The position numbers and the translations under genes are program-made. From Pseudomonas sp. CCI4.2 (lineage in GTDB: Bacteria; Pseudomonadota; Gammaproteobacteria; Pseudomonadales; Pseudomonadaceae): DNA of 64,000 bases. Where the stretch lies: the NCBI RefSeq assembly GCF_034350045.1, contig NZ_CP133781.1, forward strand, positions 380,001 to 444,000. Direction: 5' to 3'. Below are positions 27,772 to 36,480 of this stretch, piece after piece (the first letter of the stretch is position 1; the number at the start of each line of letters is the position of its first letter). Below the pieces are notes generated by a model. It worked only from the letters and a program-made list of their open reading frames with translations, was not told the DNA's origin and did no database searches.

Positions 27772-28619
27772 ACACAGTAAAAACCGTCCGCGAGCTACGC
27801 GCTGCGGTCGCTCGGGCACGCAGCGAGGGCAAACGTGTCGGCCTGGTCCCGACCATGGGCAACTTGCACAGTGGTCACGCCGCACTGGTCCTAAAGGCCG
27901 CTCAACGCACCGACTTCGTGGTGGCGAGCATTTTCGTCAACCCGCTGCAATTTGGCCCGAACGAAGACTTGGCGACTTACCCCAGAACCTTGCCTGCCGA
28001 TCAGGAAACCCTGTTGCAAGCCGGCTGCCATCTGCTGTTCACGCCCTCGGTGGATGAAATGTATCCCCATGGCATGGACAACCAAACCCGAGTTAGCGTC
28101 CCGCACCTGTCTGAAGGCTTGTGCGGCGGCAGCCGTCCCGGTCATTTCGAAGGCGTGGCCACTGTCGTCAGCAAGCTGTTCAATATGGTTCAGCCTGATC
28201 TGGCAGTGTTCGGCCAAAAAGATTTTCAGCAACTGGCGGTCATCAAAGCGCTGGTTCGCGACCTGAACATGCCCATCCAGATCATTGGCGAACCCACGGT
28301 ACGCGCCGCCGATGGCCTGGCGCTGTCTTCACGCAATATCTACCTCAGTGAGGAGCAGCGGGCGGCAGCACCCGCGTTGTACAGCGCCATCAAGCTAATC
28401 GCCGACCGCATTCAGAACGGCGAAAAGGATCTTGAACGCTTGCTCGCAGAAGGACGGGCACTCCTTGAGGCCGCCCATTTCCGCACTGACTATCTGGACG
28501 TTCGCGAAGCGACGACCTTGCGCCCCGCCGCTGCCGACGATCAGGATTTAGTGATCATGGCCGCCGCGTACCAAGGCTCCACCCGACTGATCGACAATTT
28601 GCACCTGACCAAGGAATAA
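27768..28619 (+). CDS. panC: Pantothenate synthetase
   Basis: Joins pantoate and beta-alanine using ATP. Adenylate-forming enzyme of 283 residues with the HIGH-class motif [14 protein letters not shown] (about residues 26-39), [18 protein letters not shown] for pantoate, [10 protein letters not shown], and the KMSKS-class [10 protein letters not shown]. All present. The start ATG overlaps the panB stop in ATGA, giving translational coupling, and panD follows two bases after the stop. Confidence 0.97.
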   Translation: MNTVKTVRELRAAVARARSEGKRVGLVPTMGNLHSGHAALVLKAAQRTDFVVASIFVNPLQFGPNEDLATYPRTLPADQETLLQAGCHLLFTPSVDEMYPHGMDNQTRVSVPHLSEGLCGGSRPGHFEGVATVVSKLFNMVQPDLAVFGQKDFQQLAVIKALVRDLNMPIQIIGEPTVRAADGLALSSRNIYLSEEQRAAAPALYSAIKLIADRIQNGEKDLERLLAEGRALLEAAHFRTDYLDVREATTLRPAAADDQDLVIMAAAYQGSTRLIDNLHLTKE

Positions 28620-28621
28620 AC

Positions 28622-29002
28622 ATGCACGCAATCATGCTCAAGGCCAAGCTACACCGTGCCGAGGTTACGCATGCAGTTCTCGACTACGAAGGCTCTTGCG
28701 CCATAGACGGCGAATGGCTCGACCTTGCCGGGATTCGTGAGTACGAACAAATCCAGATCTACAACATCGACAATGGCGAGCGCTTCACCACCTATGCTAT
28801 TCGGGGTGAAGAAGGCTCGCGGATGATTTCAGTCAACGGCGCCGCAGCACATAAAGCGAACGTGGGGGATCGGGTCATCATTGCGGCCTATGCTCATTAC
28901 AGCGAAGCCGAGTTACTCACGTTCAAGCCGCGCATGCTGTACATGGCCCCCGGGAATGAACTTAGCCACACCAGTAATGCCATACCCGTACAGGTAGCCT
29001 AA
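28622..29002 (+). CDS. panD: Aspartate 1-decarboxylase proenzyme
   Basis: Makes beta-alanine for PanC. Pyruvoyl enzyme: the 126-residue precursor self-cleaves between Gly24 and Ser25 ([10 protein letters not shown]), generating the pyruvoyl group. The conserved Lys9 (KAKLHRA), Arg54-type region and [17 protein letters not shown] are intact. Last gene of panBCD. Many pseudomonads carry panD in this position. Confidence 0.96.
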   Translation: MHAIMLKAKLHRAEVTHAVLDYEGSCAIDGEWLDLAGIREYEQIQIYNIDNGERFTTYAIRGEEGSRMISVNGAAAHKANVGDRVIIAAYAHYSEAELLTFKPRMLYMAPGNELSHTSNAIPVQVA

Positions 29003-29039
29003 TATTTTTTTCGCATCAGCACAGATAACGACTCACTGG

Positions 29040-29184
29040 AAAGCCCGGCAACAGATGTGCGAAATAGTACCGAGCAAAGGTCAGGCAAGGCGCAGACAAG
29101 CGAGCAGACTGGGATTAGTGTTCGGCTGCCTGGATGCGATTAATGATCATGCTTCGATTATTCATACACCGTCCGGGCTTTTTT
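29040..29184 (+). ncRNA. Candidate structured RNA between panD and pgi
   Basis: AAAGCCCGG (29040-29048) is complementary to CCGGGCTTT (29173-29181), which is followed by more T residues, giving a long-range closing stem with terminator-like end. Inside it CAGGCA (29082-29087) can pair with TGCCTG (29127-29132). This nested layout suits a 3' structured RNA or an independent sRNA of about 145-180 bases. No promoter was identified and no known family recognised; it could simply be the panBCD 3' end. Confidence 0.35.
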
Positions 29185-29225
29185 AGTGGCCAAAAGGCAG
29201 TTCAAGTACAAGGAAACCCGCAGCG

Positions 29226-30890
29226 ATGGCGTACTACCGCACTCCTCTCGACGTGACCACCCGACCCGCCTGGCAGGCGCTGACCCAACACCGCAAAGCC
29301 ATGCAGGATTTCAGCATGCGCGAAGCGTTCAGCACAGACCCCCAGCGTTTCAATGAATTCACCCTTAGTAGCTGTGGGCTGTTCCTCGATTACTCGAAAA
29401 ACCTGATCACGCCTGAAACCCGCGATTTGCTGGTGAACTTGGCCAACGAAGTCGATCTCAAGGGCGCGATCAAAGCGCTGTTCGACGGCGAAATCGTTAA
29501 CGCCTCCGAAGGTCGTCCAGCCTTACACACCGCACTGCGCCGCCCTGTTGGCGACAAGTTGTCGGTGAATGGCGTCAATGTGATGCCCGAAGTCCACAAA
29601 GTCCTTAATCAGATCACCGATCTGGTGGGCCGAATCCACGACGGTTTGTGGCGCGGCTACTCCGAGAAACCGATCACTGACGTAGTGAACATCGGTATCG
29701 GTGGATCGTTCCTCGGCCCTGAGTTGGTGTCCGAAGCGCTGTTGTCCTACGCGCAAAAAGGCGTGCGCTGCCATTATTTAGCCAACATCGACGGCAGTGA
29801 GTTCCATGAACTGACGATGAAGCTTCGCGCCGAGACCACGCTTTTCATCGTGTCATCCAAATCGTTCAATACTCTGGAAACCCTGAAAAACGCCCAAGCC
29901 GCTCGAGCCTGGTACTTGGCGCAAGGTGGCTCAGAGGCTGAGCTATATCGCCACTTCATCGCGGTTTCCAGCAACAACGCTGCCGCCGTCGCCTTCGGTA
30001 TTCGAGAAGAAAACATCTTTCCGATGTGGGATTGGGTCGGCGGTCGTTACTCGCTCTGGTCAGCCATCGGCTTGCCGATTGCATTGGCCATCGGTATGTC
30101 CAACTTTAAGGAGCTGCTGTCTGGCGCCTCGTCCATGGACCAGCATTTCCAAAGCGCGCCGTTTGAACAGAACATGCCGGTGCTGCTGGGTCTGCTGGGC
30201 GTTTGGTACGGTAACTTCTGGGGCGCAAAAAGCCACGCGATCCTGCCGTACGACCACTACCTGCGTAATATCACCAAGCATCTGCAACAGCTGGACATGG
30301 AATCAAACGGCAAAAGCGTGCGCCAGGACGGTACCCCGGTGTCCACCGACACGGGCCCGGTTATCTGGGGCGGCGTCGGCTGCAACGGTCAGCACGCTTA
30401 CCACCAGTTGCTGCACCAAGGCACCCAGATGATTCCGGCTGACTTCATCGTGCCGATTGTCAGCTTTAACCCGGTTGCCGATCACCACCAGTGGCTGTAC
30501 GCCAACTGCCTGTCGCAAAGCCAGGCATTGATGATGGGCAAAACCCACGCCGAAGCTGAAGCCGAGCTGCGCGAAAAAGGCATGTCCGAAGAAGACGTGC
30601 AGAAACTTGCGCCGCACAAAGTGATTCCGGGCAACCGTCCAAGCAACACGCTGGTGGTTGAACGCATCAGCCCCCGTCGTCTGGGCGCCTTGGTGGCGAT
30701 GTACGAACACAAGGTGTTCGTACAGAGCGTCATTTGGGGCATCAACGCCTTTGACCAATGGGGCGTTGAGTTGGGCAAGGAACTGGGTAAAGGCGTCTAC
30801 AACCGCCTGACCGGTGCCATCGAGGAGCCCGCTGACGATGCATCGACCCAAGGCCTGATCAATTATTTCCGTGGTCGTCACCGCGGCTGA
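29226..30890 (+). CDS. pgi: Glucose-6-phosphate isomerase
   Basis: Interconverts glucose-6-phosphate and fructose-6-phosphate. 554 residues with SIS domains: [15 protein letters not shown], phosphate-binding [10 protein letters not shown], the catalytic Glu/His region [14 protein letters not shown] and [14 protein letters not shown], and the C-terminal catalytic Lys in [21 protein letters not shown]. In pseudomonads, which lack phosphofructokinase, it serves mainly in the gluconeogenic direction and recycling of hexose. ATG with AAGGAAA upstream. Own terminator. Confidence 0.97.
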   Translation: MAYYRTPLDVTTRPAWQALTQHRKAMQDFSMREAFSTDPQRFNEFTLSSCGLFLDYSKNLITPETRDLLVNLANEVDLKGAIKALFDGEIVNASEGRPALHTALRRPVGDKLSVNGVNVMPEVHKVLNQITDLVGRIHDGLWRGYSEKPITDVVNIGIGGSFLGPELVSEALLSYAQKGVRCHYLANIDGSEFHELTMKLRAETTLFIVSSKSFNTLETLKNAQAARAWYLAQGGSEAELYRHFIAVSSNNAAAVAFGIREENIFPMWDWVGGRYSLWSAIGLPIALAIGMSNFKELLSGASSMDQHFQSAPFEQNMPVLLGLLGVWYGNFWGAKSHAILPYDHYLRNITKHLQQLDMESNGKSVRQDGTPVSTDTGPVIWGGVGCNGQHAYHQLLHQGTQMIPADFIVPIVSFNPVADHHQWLYANCLSQSQALMMGKTHAEAEAELREKGMSEEDVQKLAPHKVIPGNRPSNTLVVERISPRRLGALVAMYEHKVFVQSVIWGINAFDQWGVELGKELGKGVYNRLTGAIEEPADDASTQGLINYFRGRHRG

Positions 30891-30910
30891 TCTTTCGCAT
30901 TCATCACACA

Positions 30911-30940
30911 ACCCGCCCCTCGTCAGAGCGGCGGGTTTTT
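30911..30940 (+). terminator. pgi terminator
   Basis: ACCCGCC and GGCGGGT form a 7-bp stem with a 12-base loop, followed by T5. It is 20 bases after the pgi stop. Confidence 0.85.
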
Positions 30941-31021
30941 GCTGCTTGGTGCATCGCTAAGGGTGTGCCGTGCCCCTTGAACCCACTCACACCAAAGCGC
31001 ACCCTGAGGAAATGTAAGGCT

Positions 31022-31035
31022 AATAAGAATTAGGA
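31022..31035 (+). promoter_or_regulatory. A-rich Hfq/Crc-type motif next to the acsA ribosome-binding site
   Basis: AATAAGAA (31022-31029) fits the AANAANAA pattern bound by Hfq and Crc in catabolite repression and ends three bases before the acsA AGGA. Occupancy would block translation. Match to a short pattern only; inference. Confidence 0.45.
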
Positions 31036-31042
31036 TGTGCCC

Positions 31043-32980
31043 ATGTTCGATATCAGCAAATTCCCTGTCGCCGATGCCGTGCGCACTGCCGCGCAGCTCA
31101 GCGAAGACGACTATCAGACGCTGTATCAACAATCGGTCGATCATCCGGATGCGTTCTGGGCGGAACAGGCCAAGCGCTTTCTTGACTGGTCAAAACCCTG
31201 GCAACAGGTGCATCAGGCGGACATAAAAACCGGAGAAGCCAGTTGGTTCAAGGGCGGCGAACTGAACGTCAGCTATAACTGCATCGACCGCCATCTTAAA
31301 GACCAAAGCGAGCAGATTGCGATCATCTGGGAAGGCGATAACCCTTCCGAATCCGCTGAAATCACCTACAAAAAATTGCACAACAACGTCGGGCGTCTGG
31401 CCAATGTGCTTAAAGGCCGTGGCGTGAAAAAGGGTGATCGGGTGTGTATTTACATGCCCATGATCCCCGAGGCTGCCTATGCGATGCTGGCCTGCGCGCG
31501 CATCGGCGCCGTGCATTCGGTAGTGTTTGGTGGTTTTTCACCGGATGCGCTGCGTGATCGCATCCTGGATGCTGATTGCCGTGTGGTGATCACCGCGGAT
31601 GAAGGCGTGCGCGGCGGCAAATACATTGCGCTTAAAGAGAACGTCGATGCTGCGCTGCAAAGCTGTCCAGACGTGCATACCGTGCTGGTGGTCGAGCGCA
31701 CTCAGGGGGAAATTGACTGGGTGACCGGCCGTGACATCTGGTATCACGAAGCCGTTAGCGGCATCAGCAACGACTGCCCACCTGAGCCGATGGACGCTGA
31801 AGATCCACTGTTCATCCTCTACACCTCCGGCAGTACCGGCAAACCCAAAGGCGTATTGCACACCACTGGCGGCTATTTGTTGCAAGCGGCGATGACGTTC
31901 CAGCATGTATTTGACTACCGCGACGGTGAAGTCTTCTGGTGCACCGCCGACGTCGGTTGGGTCACCGGCCACAGCTACAGTGTTTACGGCCCGCTGGCGA
32001 ACGGCGCGACCACGCTCATTTTCGAAGGTGTGCCTAACTTTCCAGACGCCTCGCGCTTCTGGCAGGTCATCGATAAGCATCACGTCAATATTTTCTACAC
32101 CGCGCCCACCGCCCTGCGCGCCCTGATGCGTGAGGGCCCAGCAGCGTTGCAAACGACATCGCGTGACAGCCTGCGCCTGCTTGGCAGTGTCGGTGAACCC
32201 ATTAACCCGGAAGCTTGGGAATGGTATTTCCATAAAGTCGGCAAAGAGCGCTGCCCCATCATCGATACGTGGTGGCAGACCGAAACCGGCGGCATCATGC
32301 TCACCCCCTTGATCAGCGCTCAACACGTTAAACCCGGCTGCGCCACACGCCCGATGTTTGGCGTACAACCGGTGCTACTGGATGAACAAGGCAAGGAAAT
32401 CAGTGGCGCTGGCAGCGGTCTTTTAGCCATCAAGGCCAGTTGGCCGGGGCAGATTCGAAGTATTTATGGCGACCGCCAGCGCATGGTTGAAACCTATTTC
32501 AAACCCTACCCCGGTTACTACTTCACCGGCGACGGCGCACGCCGCGATGAAGACGGTGATTACTGGATCACCGGACGTGTGGACGATGTAATCAACGTGT
32601 CGGGACACCGCATTGGCACGGCGGAAGTTGAAAGCGCTCTGTTGTTGCACGACAGCATCGCCGAGGCAGCAGTAGTCGGCTATCCCCACGACGTGAAAGG
32701 CATGGGCATTTACGCGTTCGTCACGCCCATGGATGGGGTTGAGGCTGATGACGCGTTGAAGAAACAACTGCTGGCGCATGTCACCAAAGAAATCGGCAGC
32801 TTTGCCAAACCCGAATTGATCCAATGGGCACCGGCACTGCCGAAAACCCGTTCGGGTAAAATCATGCGTCGCATCTTGCGCAAGATCGCCTGTAACGAAC
32901 TGGACAGTTTGGGCGATACTTCGACGTTGGCCGACCCGAGCGTGGTTGAAGGCCTGATTGATAAACGCCTGAACCGTTGA
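31043..32980 (+). CDS. acsA: Acetyl-CoA synthetase (AMP-forming)
   Basis: Activates acetate to acetyl-CoA through acetyl-AMP. 645 residues from the ATG at 31043 ([12 protein letters not shown] 7 bases upstream), preferred over an in-frame GTG at 31037. Motifs: P-loop [26 protein letters not shown], the hinge [20 protein letters not shown] and the C-terminal [11 protein letters not shown], in which Lys606 is the residue acetylated to inactivate Acs enzymes. A DUF2236 gene follows 13 bases downstream. Confidence 0.97.
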   Translation: MFDISKFPVADAVRTAAQLSEDDYQTLYQQSVDHPDAFWAEQAKRFLDWSKPWQQVHQADIKTGEASWFKGGELNVSYNCIDRHLKDQSEQIAIIWEGDNPSESAEITYKKLHNNVGRLANVLKGRGVKKGDRVCIYMPMIPEAAYAMLACARIGAVHSVVFGGFSPDALRDRILDADCRVVITADEGVRGGKYIALKENVDAALQSCPDVHTVLVVERTQGEIDWVTGRDIWYHEAVSGISNDCPPEPMDAEDPLFILYTSGSTGKPKGVLHTTGGYLLQAAMTFQHVFDYRDGEVFWCTADVGWVTGHSYSVYGPLANGATTLIFEGVPNFPDASRFWQVIDKHHVNIFYTAPTALRALMREGPAALQTTSRDSLRLLGSVGEPINPEAWEWYFHKVGKERCPIIDTWWQTETGGIMLTPLISAQHVKPGCATRPMFGVQPVLLDEQGKEISGAGSGLLAIKASWPGQIRSIYGDRQRMVETYFKPYPGYYFTGDGARRDEDGDYWITGRVDDVINVSGHRIGTAEVESALLLHDSIAEAAVVGYPHDVKGMGIYAFVTPMDGVEADDALKKQLLAHVTKEIGSFAKPELIQWAPALPKTRSGKIMRRILRKIACNELDSLGDTSTLADPSVVEGLIDKRLNR

Positions 32981-32993
32981 GCCTGCCGAACCC

Positions 32994-33869
32994 ATGGAAT
33001 TCATACGTAGCCGTATCGAAACACAAGTCATGAGCCTGACCGGATTGTCCCTTGGCCAACTGGACCTGGAAAACCCAAAAGGTGATCCGGGCTTATTTGG
33101 CCCCCAGGCCATTTGCTGGCAAGTGCATGCCGACTTCAGCAGCATGCTGATCGGTGGCATCAGCGCGTTATTGCTGCAAGCGCTGCACCCACTGGCCCTG
33201 GCCGGGGTCTGGGATCACTCGACTTTTCGCCACGACATGATGGGCCGCCTGCGTCGGACCGGGCAATTTATTGCCGGTACCACGTTCGGCTCGACTCAGG
33301 ACGCCAACTGGCTGATCGAGAAGGTGCGCACTATTCACCTGCAAGTGACCGGCACCGCCCCGGATGGCCGGCCGTATGCGGCCAGTGACCCGGACCTGCT
33401 GACATGGGTGCATGTCGCCGAAGTCAGCAGCTTCCTGGGTGCTCATCTGCGCTACTGCAATCCGGATCTTTCCGTCGTCGATCAGGACCGTTACTACGCC
33501 GAAGTTGCAATCATTGCCGAACGGCTCGGAGCGCGCGACGTACCACGCTCGTCCCAAGCGGTTGCTGATTACCTGGAACGAATGCGCCCCCAGTTGTTAT
33601 GCGATGAGCGCAGCCTGGAGGTGTTAAGCCGGTTATTAGCCGCGCCCGCACCGAGTAGACTGGCCAAGCCGTTTGGCGCATTGATGATGCAAGCCGGCAT
33701 TGAGTTGTTACCGCTCTGGGCCTGCAGTTTGTTTGGCTTGAGCCAACATCCGCTGCAGCGCTCGATGATTCGCGCCGGCGTTAAACGCAGTTCACCAGTG
33801 TTGCGCTGGGCAATGCGTAACGGTTCGGTTCATCGCGCCCATCGCCGAATGGGCCTGGCTTACAAATAG
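32994..33869 (+). CDS. DUF2236 (MpaB-like oxygenase family) protein
   Basis: 291-residue protein of the DUF2236/MpaB/latex-clearing-oxygenase-like family. Seen: GISALLLQALHPLALAGVWDHSTF (the family's conserved helix with His), RRTGQFIAGTTFGS, and the HVAEVSSFLGAHLRY region; His residues in these helices are candidate heme ligands. Substrate unknown. It begins 13 bases after acsA and is probably co-transcribed. The ATG at 32994 is taken, though ATG at 33030 is possible. No signal peptide. Confidence 0.85.
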   Translation: MEFIRSRIETQVMSLTGLSLGQLDLENPKGDPGLFGPQAICWQVHADFSSMLIGGISALLLQALHPLALAGVWDHSTFRHDMMGRLRRTGQFIAGTTFGSTQDANWLIEKVRTIHLQVTGTAPDGRPYAASDPDLLTWVHVAEVSSFLGAHLRYCNPDLSVVDQDRYYAEVAIIAERLGARDVPRSSQAVADYLERMRPQLLCDERSLEVLSRLLAAPAPSRLAKPFGALMMQAGIELLPLWACSLFGLSQHPLQRSMIRAGVKRSSPVLRWAMRNGSVHRAHRRMGLAYK

Positions 33870-34010
33870 GCGAAGAGAAGCCGTCGTTGGAACCCACCCG
33901 GCGATGTGTGACACCATATGCCGCCGTTGTCACCGCTACTGCTACTGCCGCAGCGAATCGGGCCGAACATACCTGGCCCGACGCACATTTATTAATTGTG
34001 AGGACCTGCC

Positions 34011-35189
34011 ATGCAAGACGTCGTAATTGTTGCCGCTACCCGTACCGCAGTCGGTGCATTTCAGGGGGCTCTGGCAAATATTTCCGCAGTCGATCTAGGC
34101 GCTGCCGTCATTCGTCAACTGCTGGCACAAACCGGCCTTGATCCGGCTGAAGTCGATGAAGTGATCATGGGCCACGTATTGACCGCTGGTGCAGGACAGA
34201 ACCCTGCCCGTCAATCAGCAATCAAGGCAGGCCTTCCCTTCGCCGTTCCCGCCATGACGCTGAACAAGGTCTGCGGCTCGGGCTTGAAAGCGTTGCATTT
34301 GGCAACCCAGGCCATTCGCTGTGGCGACGCCGACGTCATCATCGCTGGCGGCCAGGAAAACATGAGCTTGTCTAACTATGTAATGCCCGGCGCACGTACC
34401 GGTCTGCGCATGGGCAACAGCACCTTGATCGACACCATGATCAGCGATGGTCTGTGGGATGCATTCAATGACTACCACATGGGTATCACCGCCGAAAACC
34501 TGGCCGACAAGTACAGCATCACTCGCGAAGCACAAGACGCGTTCTCGGCTGCTTCGCAGCAGAAAGCCGTAGCGGCCATCGAAGCCGGGCGTTTTGTCGA
34601 TGAAATCACCCCGATTCTGATTCCTCAGCGCAAAGGCGACCCGGTGTCGTTTGCCACAGACGAGCAGCCACGCGCTGGCACCACGGCCGAATCCTTGGGC
34701 AAACTCAAGCCTGCGTTCAAAAAAGACGGCACCGTGACCGCGGGCAATGCTTCGTCGCTGAATGACGGCGCCGCTGCGGTGATTTTGATGAGCGCCGCCA
34801 AGGCTGAAAAACTTGGGCTGCCGGTACTCGCACGCATCGCGGCATACGCCAACGCGGGCGTCGACCCAGCAATCATGGGCATCGGCCCTGTGAGCGCCAC
34901 CCGCCGCTGCCTCGCAAAAGCCGGCTGGTCGATTGACCAACTGGACCTCATCGAAGCCAACGAAGCCTTCGCCGCTCAATCACTGTCGGTGGCCAAAGAG
35001 TTGGGCTGGGACATGAATAAAGTCAACGTCAACGGCGGCGCCATCGCGTTGGGCCACCCTATTGGCGCGTCAGGCTGCCGGGTGCTGGTGACCTTGCTCC
35101 ACGAGATGATCAAACGCGACGCCAAAAAAGGCTTGGCAACCCTGTGCATCGGCGGCGGCCAAGGCGTGGCATTGGCGTTGTCTCGCTGA
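34011..35189 (+). CDS. Acetyl-CoA C-acetyltransferase (thiolase)
   Basis: 392-residue biosynthetic-type thiolase that condenses or cleaves acetoacetyl-CoA. Catalytic residues: nucleophile Cys88 ([13 protein letters not shown]), His349 ([16 protein letters not shown]) and Cys379 ([11 protein letters not shown]). Closest in pattern to AtoB/PhaA, but no ato or pha genes are adjacent, so I give no symbol. GAGGACC precedes the ATG at 34011. The 140-base upstream gap contains a CGGGCC/GGCCCG hairpin. A REP-like element lies just after the stop. Confidence 0.93.
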   Translation: MQDVVIVAATRTAVGAFQGALANISAVDLGAAVIRQLLAQTGLDPAEVDEVIMGHVLTAGAGQNPARQSAIKAGLPFAVPAMTLNKVCGSGLKALHLATQAIRCGDADVIIAGGQENMSLSNYVMPGARTGLRMGNSTLIDTMISDGLWDAFNDYHMGITAENLADKYSITREAQDAFSAASQQKAVAAIEAGRFVDEITPILIPQRKGDPVSFATDEQPRAGTTAESLGKLKPAFKKDGTVTAGNASSLNDGAAAVILMSAAKAEKLGLPVLARIAAYANAGVDPAIMGIGPVSATRRCLAKAGWSIDQLDLIEANEAFAAQSLSVAKELGWDMNKVNVNGGAIALGHPIGASGCRVLVTLLHEMIKRDAKKGLATLCIGGGQGVALALSR

Positions 35190-35204
35190 CAGATCACCTG
35201 TAGG

Positions 35205-35270
35205 AACCAACTTGTTGGCGAAGGTCGCCGCGCGGTGTATCCGGCATGCCGCCTCGCAAACAAGTTGGCG
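35205..35270. repeat. REP-like element with inverted arms
   Basis: Arms at 35207-35226 and 35252-35270 are near-perfect inverted copies (CCAACTTGTTGGCGAAGG against CCAACTTGTTTGCGAGG read in reverse), separated by a GC-rich spacer. The first arm is identical to 20 bases at 26514. This is the paired, REPIN-like arrangement. Confidence 0.7.
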
Positions 35271-35357
35271 CTTACGAATGCGCAGGCATGACCTGATGCA
35301 CCGCTCTGTTGCTTAACTGTTAAACTGCCGCGCCCATTTCCAACCAAGGCGCGGTGC

Positions 35358-36374
35358 ATGTCTTCCTTGAATCAGGCGCTCAGCGTCGCCCTCGATAACC
35401 GTCAGTCATTGCTCGCCGAGCTGCATGAGCAAGGCACGGATTGTTATCGCCTGTTTCACGGCAGCCAAGAAGGCGCCAGCGGCCTGACCATCGACCGTTA
35501 TGGCCCGCAATTGCTGGTGCAAAGTTTCCACAACGCGCTCGAACACGACGAGTTGTTAGCGCTGCATGCCGCCGTCAATGCACGCCTGGGAATCGATACG
35601 CAATTGGTCTACAACGACCGCTCACACGGTAACTCACGCATCGACCGCAACGACGCTGTCTACACGGCAGACCAAGCGGCGCTTGGTGATTTGATTGGCC
35701 ATGAGTGGGGATTGAACTACCGCGTGCGCGGGCGACACGCCGGTCAAGATCCGCTGTTGTTTCTCGACTTGCGTAACACCCGGGGCTGGATCAAACAGCA
35801 CAGTGCCGGAAAAACCGTACTCAACCTGTTTTCCTACACCTGTGGCGTCGGCCTGAGTGCCGCTGCGGGAGGTGCACGAGAAGTCAGCAATCTGGATTTT
35901 GCAGAGGGTAACCTGGCAGTCGGCCGGGAAAACGGCCTGCTGAACCCCGAACTTAAACCGATGAAGTTCGTGCAATCCGACTATTTTCCGGCCATTCGTC
36001 AACTGGCAGGGCTACCCATCGCCCCGCGTCGTGGAAACAAGCTGCCGGACTATCCGCGTCTTGAGCAGCGGCAATACGACCTGGTGTTTCTCGATCCGCC
36101 CGCCTGGGCGAAAAGTGCGTTTGGCACCGTGGACTTGCTCCGCGACTACCAAAGTCTGCTCAAGCCTGCCGTGCTCACCACCGCCCCTAACGGGATTCTG
36201 ATTTGCTGCAACAACCTTGCGAAAGTCAGCATGGAGGATTGGCGCGAACAGGTTCTACGCTGTGCCACTAAAGTCGGGCGCCCGGTACGCGAGTGGCAGG
36301 TGATGACCCCGGGCAGTGACTTTCCGTCCATGGACCAGCAGCCACCCCTCAAAACACTAATTTTGCAGTTTTAA
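35358..36374 (+). CDS. RlmI-like class I SAM-dependent methyltransferase
   Basis: 338-residue methyltransferase of the COG1092 group (RlmI/RlmK relatives, rRNA 5-methylcytosine type). Motifs: a Gly-rich substrate-side [30 protein letters not shown], the SAM motif [31 protein letters not shown] and the catalytic-region [12 protein letters not shown]. The N-terminal PUA domain of true RlmI is abbreviated or absent, so the target cannot be assigned. ATG at 35358. Confidence 0.87.
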   Translation: MSSLNQALSVALDNRQSLLAELHEQGTDCYRLFHGSQEGASGLTIDRYGPQLLVQSFHNALEHDELLALHAAVNARLGIDTQLVYNDRSHGNSRIDRNDAVYTADQAALGDLIGHEWGLNYRVRGRHAGQDPLLFLDLRNTRGWIKQHSAGKTVLNLFSYTCGVGLSAAAGGAREVSNLDFAEGNLAVGRENGLLNPELKPMKFVQSDYFPAIRQLAGLPIAPRRGNKLPDYPRLEQRQYDLVFLDPPAWAKSAFGTVDLLRDYQSLLKPAVLTTAPNGILICCNNLAKVSMEDWREQVLRCATKVGRPVREWQVMTPGSDFPSMDQQPPLKTLILQF

Positions 36375-36480
36375 ATAAAACGCAGCTTGGGACGTTTCCT
36401 ACAACAGACGAGGCCGTTTCTTCGGAACCAGTTTCGCGTGCCATACTCAAAGGACCTCCGATAGAGAGACGACGCCTCAC

